The notes under the pieces were generated by a model. That model was not told the DNA's origin and searched no databases. It was given only the letters and a program-made list of their open reading frames with translations. DNA of 64,000 nucleotides from Lysinibacillus pinottii (GTDB lineage: Bacteria; Bacillota; Bacilli; Bacillales_A; Planococcaceae). The DNA lies in NCBI RefSeq assembly GCF_024753545.1, contig NZ_JANTOO010000011.1, positions 62,001-126,000 of the forward strand. The letters are read 5' to 3'. Position numbers and translations under genes: made by a program. Within the stretch, counting starts at the first letter, position 1; each line of letters begins with the position of its first letter. This document shows, in pieces, positions 61,926 to 64,000 of the stretch.

Positions 61926-63236
61926 ATGAATGCAGTAATAGTGGCGGTAGCCGTTATGTTAATATTAAGCTTACTCCGCATCAATGTCGTCCTATCTTTA
62001 GTGTTAGGGGCGTTTGTAGGTGGCCTTACAAGCGGTATGAGCATTGAAGCAACAGTAGAATCATTTACAGAAGGGTTAGGGGCAGGTGCAACGATTGCAT
62101 TAAGTTATGGCCTACTTGGCGGCTTTGCCATCGCCATTGCCAAAACCGGGATACCTGAATTGATGATTACAGGGATGTTAAACATATTAAATAGTGAAAG
62201 TAATCGCAAAGGTTTAGTGAAGGTTTTAATTTTTTTCCTTATTTTTTTGATGTCAATTTTATCACAGAATGTCATACCTATTCATATCGCTTTTATTCCA
62301 CTATTGATTCCTCCTGTTTTAAAAATTTTAAATTTATTAGAGGTCGATCGACGTCAAGTGGCAACCTTAATAGCAGTAGGCTTAATAGGTACTTATAGCT
62401 TTGTACCAGCTGGCTTTGGGGCAATCTTTCAAGATATCGTTGCTACACAAGTATCAGAGGCTGGGATGGTAGTATCTTCACGTGATGTACCTGTAGCAAT
62501 GGCGATTCCAGTGCTAGGTATGCTGATAGGATTAATTACAGCCTTTATTGTATATCGCAAGCCAAGACATTATAAAAATAATGAAATAGAGGCTGATTCT
62601 CTCCATGTTAATGTCAGCAAAGTTGTGATGTTTTCCACAGCTCTTGCACTAATCGTATCGTTATGTGCTCAAGTGTTTACAGATTCGATGATAGTAGGTT
62701 CTTTTGCAGGTATTATGATCATGTATTTTACAGGTGCATTGAAATGGAAAGAAGCTGATGACATTCTTTCTGAAGGAATGAAGATGATGGCCTTTATAGG
62801 CTTTGTCATGATTGCCGCTAATGGCTTTGCTGCGGTCATTAATGCTACTGGACATGTGGATAGCTTAATTACAAGCTCTATATCTATTTTAAAAGGAAAC
62901 AGAAGTTTAGCGGTATTTATTATGTTAGTCATAGGGTTAGTTGTGACAATGGGAATCGGTTCTTCCTTTGCAACAGTGCCGATAATCGCTACGTTATTTG
63001 TTCCTCTCGCACAGGGGTTAGGAATGAGTCCTTTAGCAATCCTTTGTCTAATAGGAACGGCAGGTGCATTAGGTGATGCAGGATCTCCAGCTTCAGATTC
63101 TACGCTAGGACCGACAGCAGGTTTGAATGTAGACGGACAACATCACCATATTTGGGACACCTGTGTGCCCACTTTTATTTTTATTAACATTCCATTAATT
63201 CTATTTGGTTGGATTGCATGTGTGTTCTTTCTATAA
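61926..63236 (+). CDS. YuiF-like Na+/H+ antiporter or amino acid transporter family protein
   Basis: A membrane protein of about 436 residues with about eleven hydrophobic segments. GSSFATVPIIATLFVPLA and GDAGSPASDSTLGPTAGLNVDGQHHHIWDTC near the C-terminus are typical of the YuiF branch of the ion transporter superfamily. Annotation as Na+/H+ antiporter is by family; amino acid transport is also possible. The ATG at 61926 has GTGAGTG before it; the ATG at 61908 has no ribosome site. It stands alone behind the Bce terminator. Confidence 0.8.
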   Translation: MNAVIVAVAVMLILSLLRINVVLSLVLGAFVGGLTSGMSIEATVESFTEGLGAGATIALSYGLLGGFAIAIAKTGIPELMITGMLNILNSESNRKGLVKVLIFFLIFLMSILSQNVIPIHIAFIPLLIPPVLKILNLLEVDRRQVATLIAVGLIGTYSFVPAGFGAIFQDIVATQVSEAGMVVSSRDVPVAMAIPVLGMLIGLITAFIVYRKPRHYKNNEIEADSLHVNVSKVVMFSTALALIVSLCAQVFTDSMIVGSFAGIMIMYFTGALKWKEADDILSEGMKMMAFIGFVMIAANGFAAVINATGHVDSLITSSISILKGNRSLAVFIMLVIGLVVTMGIGSSFATVPIIATLFVPLAQGLGMSPLAILCLIGTAGALGDAGSPASDSTLGPTAGLNVDGQHHHIWDTCVPTFIFINIPLILFGWIACVFFL

Positions 63237-63421
63237 AGAAGAAAGGAAGCTACTATTTAAAAAGACTTCAAAGTTATTTGAAATGTTCGATATTGTTGCA
63301 TGGAAACCTTAGGTGTTGCAATATGTATGAAAATTTTATATACTAATAAACGGCTTAATAAAGCGAAGTAATAGTAGTACTAAGAATATCTGCAACATTT
63401 AAAAGAATTTAGCGAAAAGAC
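63237..63421 (+). other. Intergenic region before the S10 promoter
   Basis: About 185 AT-rich bases. No gene, no clear promoter, and no convincing terminator after the transporter gene is seen. Confidence 0.4.
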
Positions 63422-63450
63422 TTGCTTATTCTTTTTTTATTGTATATAAT
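63422..63450 (+). promoter_or_regulatory. Promoter of the S10 ribosomal operon
   Basis: TTGCTT (63422-63427) and perfect TATAAT (63445-63450) are 17 bases apart, 128 bases before rpsJ. Confidence 0.8.
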
Positions 63451-63490
63451 GTTGAATGTTGGTCTTTGACTGCGATGAAGCGAGAGGTTG

Positions 63491-63527
63491 CCGACACACC
63501 CGGCCGCTTTGCCATGGCGGTGTGTGG
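63491..63527 (+). promoter_or_regulatory. Leader hairpin of the S10 operon
   Basis: ACACACC (63494-63500) pairs with GGTGTGT (63519-63525) around an inner GGC/GCC stem. No T run follows, so it is a leader structure rather than a terminator. A similar hairpin precedes rpsJ in Bacillus. Confidence 0.6.
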
Positions 63528-63578
63528 GAAAATTTTCGTGGAGAATGTCTAGAAAATAGGCGAGAAGGAGGGAAAATA

Positions 63579-63887
63579 ATGGCAAAACAAAAGATTCGTA
63601 TTCGTTTAAAAGCGTATGATCACCGTATTTTAGATCAATCTGCTGAGAAAATTGTGGAAACTGCAAAACGTTCAGGTGCAAGTGTATCAGGTCCGATTCC
63701 ACTTCCAACTGAGAAGTCTGTGTACACAATTCTTCGTGCGGTTCACAAGTACAAAGATTCTCGTGAACAATTCGAAATGCGTACGCATAAACGTCTGATC
63801 GATATCGTTAACCCGACACCACAAACTGTTGATGCGTTAATGAAACTTGATTTACCATCTGGCGTTGATATCGAAATCAAACTTTAA
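63579..63887 (+). CDS. rpsJ: 30S ribosomal protein S10
   Basis: A 102-residue protein, first of the S10 operon. KIRIRLKAYDHRILDQSAEKIVETA and GPIPLPTEKSVYTILRAVHKYKDSREQFEMRTHKRLIDI (in part) are diagnostic. It also works as NusE in antitermination. ATG behind AAGGAGGG; a longer in-frame start at 63456 lies in the leader and is rejected. Confidence 0.97.
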   Translation: MAKQKIRIRLKAYDHRILDQSAEKIVETAKRSGASVSGPIPLPTEKSVYTILRAVHKYKDSREQFEMRTHKRLIDIVNPTPQTVDALMKLDLPSGVDIEIKL

Positions 63888-63933
63888 TGGTAAAAACAAT
63901 ATAACTTTTTAAAACTTACAGGAGGTGTGACAA

Positions 63934-64000
63934 ATGGCTAAAGGAATCTTAGGTAGAAAAATTGGTATGACACAAGTTTTCGCTGAAAACGGCGATCTAA
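63934..64000 (+). CDS. rplC: 50S ribosomal protein L3, 3' end outside the window
   Basis: ATG at 63934 behind ACAGGAGGTG opens a frame MAKGILGRKIGMTQVFAENGDL that runs off the window. This is the standard L3 start, and rplC follows rpsJ in Bacillus. Confidence 0.95.
   Translation, partial: MAKGILGRKIGMTQVFAENGDL

Overview
The window reads as chromosome of a low-GC Gram-positive bacterium of the Bacillales, most likely Lysinibacillus or a close relative. The evidence is AT-rich sequence, strong AGGAGG-type ribosome sites with frequent TTG and GTG starts, and a long block syntenic with the Bacillus subtilis ctsR-to-tuf region whose proteins resemble those of Bacillus. No IS element, prophage, CRISPR array or rRNA operon is visible.

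Positions 1-24,200 are variable and metabolic. They open with the most unusual locus: a kinase-plus-HD protein cut by the left edge, a compact RNA ligase, a 66-nt tRNA-shaped sequence and a terminator. Together these look like an RNA end-healing and sealing cassette carrying its own tRNA-like RNA. Then come a CofE-like protein with a divergent LysR regulator, a LysR/YeiH exporter pair, a heme monooxygenase behind a Fur-like box, a response-regulator remnant, a methyltransferase, and a complete branched-chain amino acid ABC operon (livJHMGF) with a CodY-like site on its promoter. Next are a cupin, RluF, an aldehyde dehydrogenase with its DUF779 partner, a DUF4003 protein, a second aldehyde dehydrogenase, a thioesterase, a HemAT-like oxygen sensor, CorA, a methyltransferase and small membrane proteins.

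Positions 24,360-39,070 hold stress and housekeeping genes. ctsR-mcsA-mcsB-clpC has a textbook CtsR operator. radA, yacL, ispD, ispF and gltX follow, then a cysteine T-box leader and cysE-cysS-mrnC-rlmB-rae1. disA, which lies between radA and yacL in B. subtilis, is absent here.

Positions 39,070-57,190 are the transcription and translation supercluster: sigH, rpmG, secE, nusG, rplKA, rplJL with an L10 leader, ybxB, rpoB, rpoC, the L7Ae-like gene, rpsL, rpsG, fusA and tuf. RpsL has arginine at position 56, where B. subtilis has a lysine linked to streptomycin sensitivity. The rplJ promoter is covered by a 16-bp perfect inverted repeat.

Positions 57,190-63,240 carry a Bce-type peptide-antibiotic sensing and detoxification module (response regulator, short-loop histidine kinase, ABC ATPase, FtsX-type permease) and a YuiF-like transporter, placed between tuf and the S10 ribosomal operon. 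The window ends with the S10 promoter and leader, rpsJ and the first codons of rplC.
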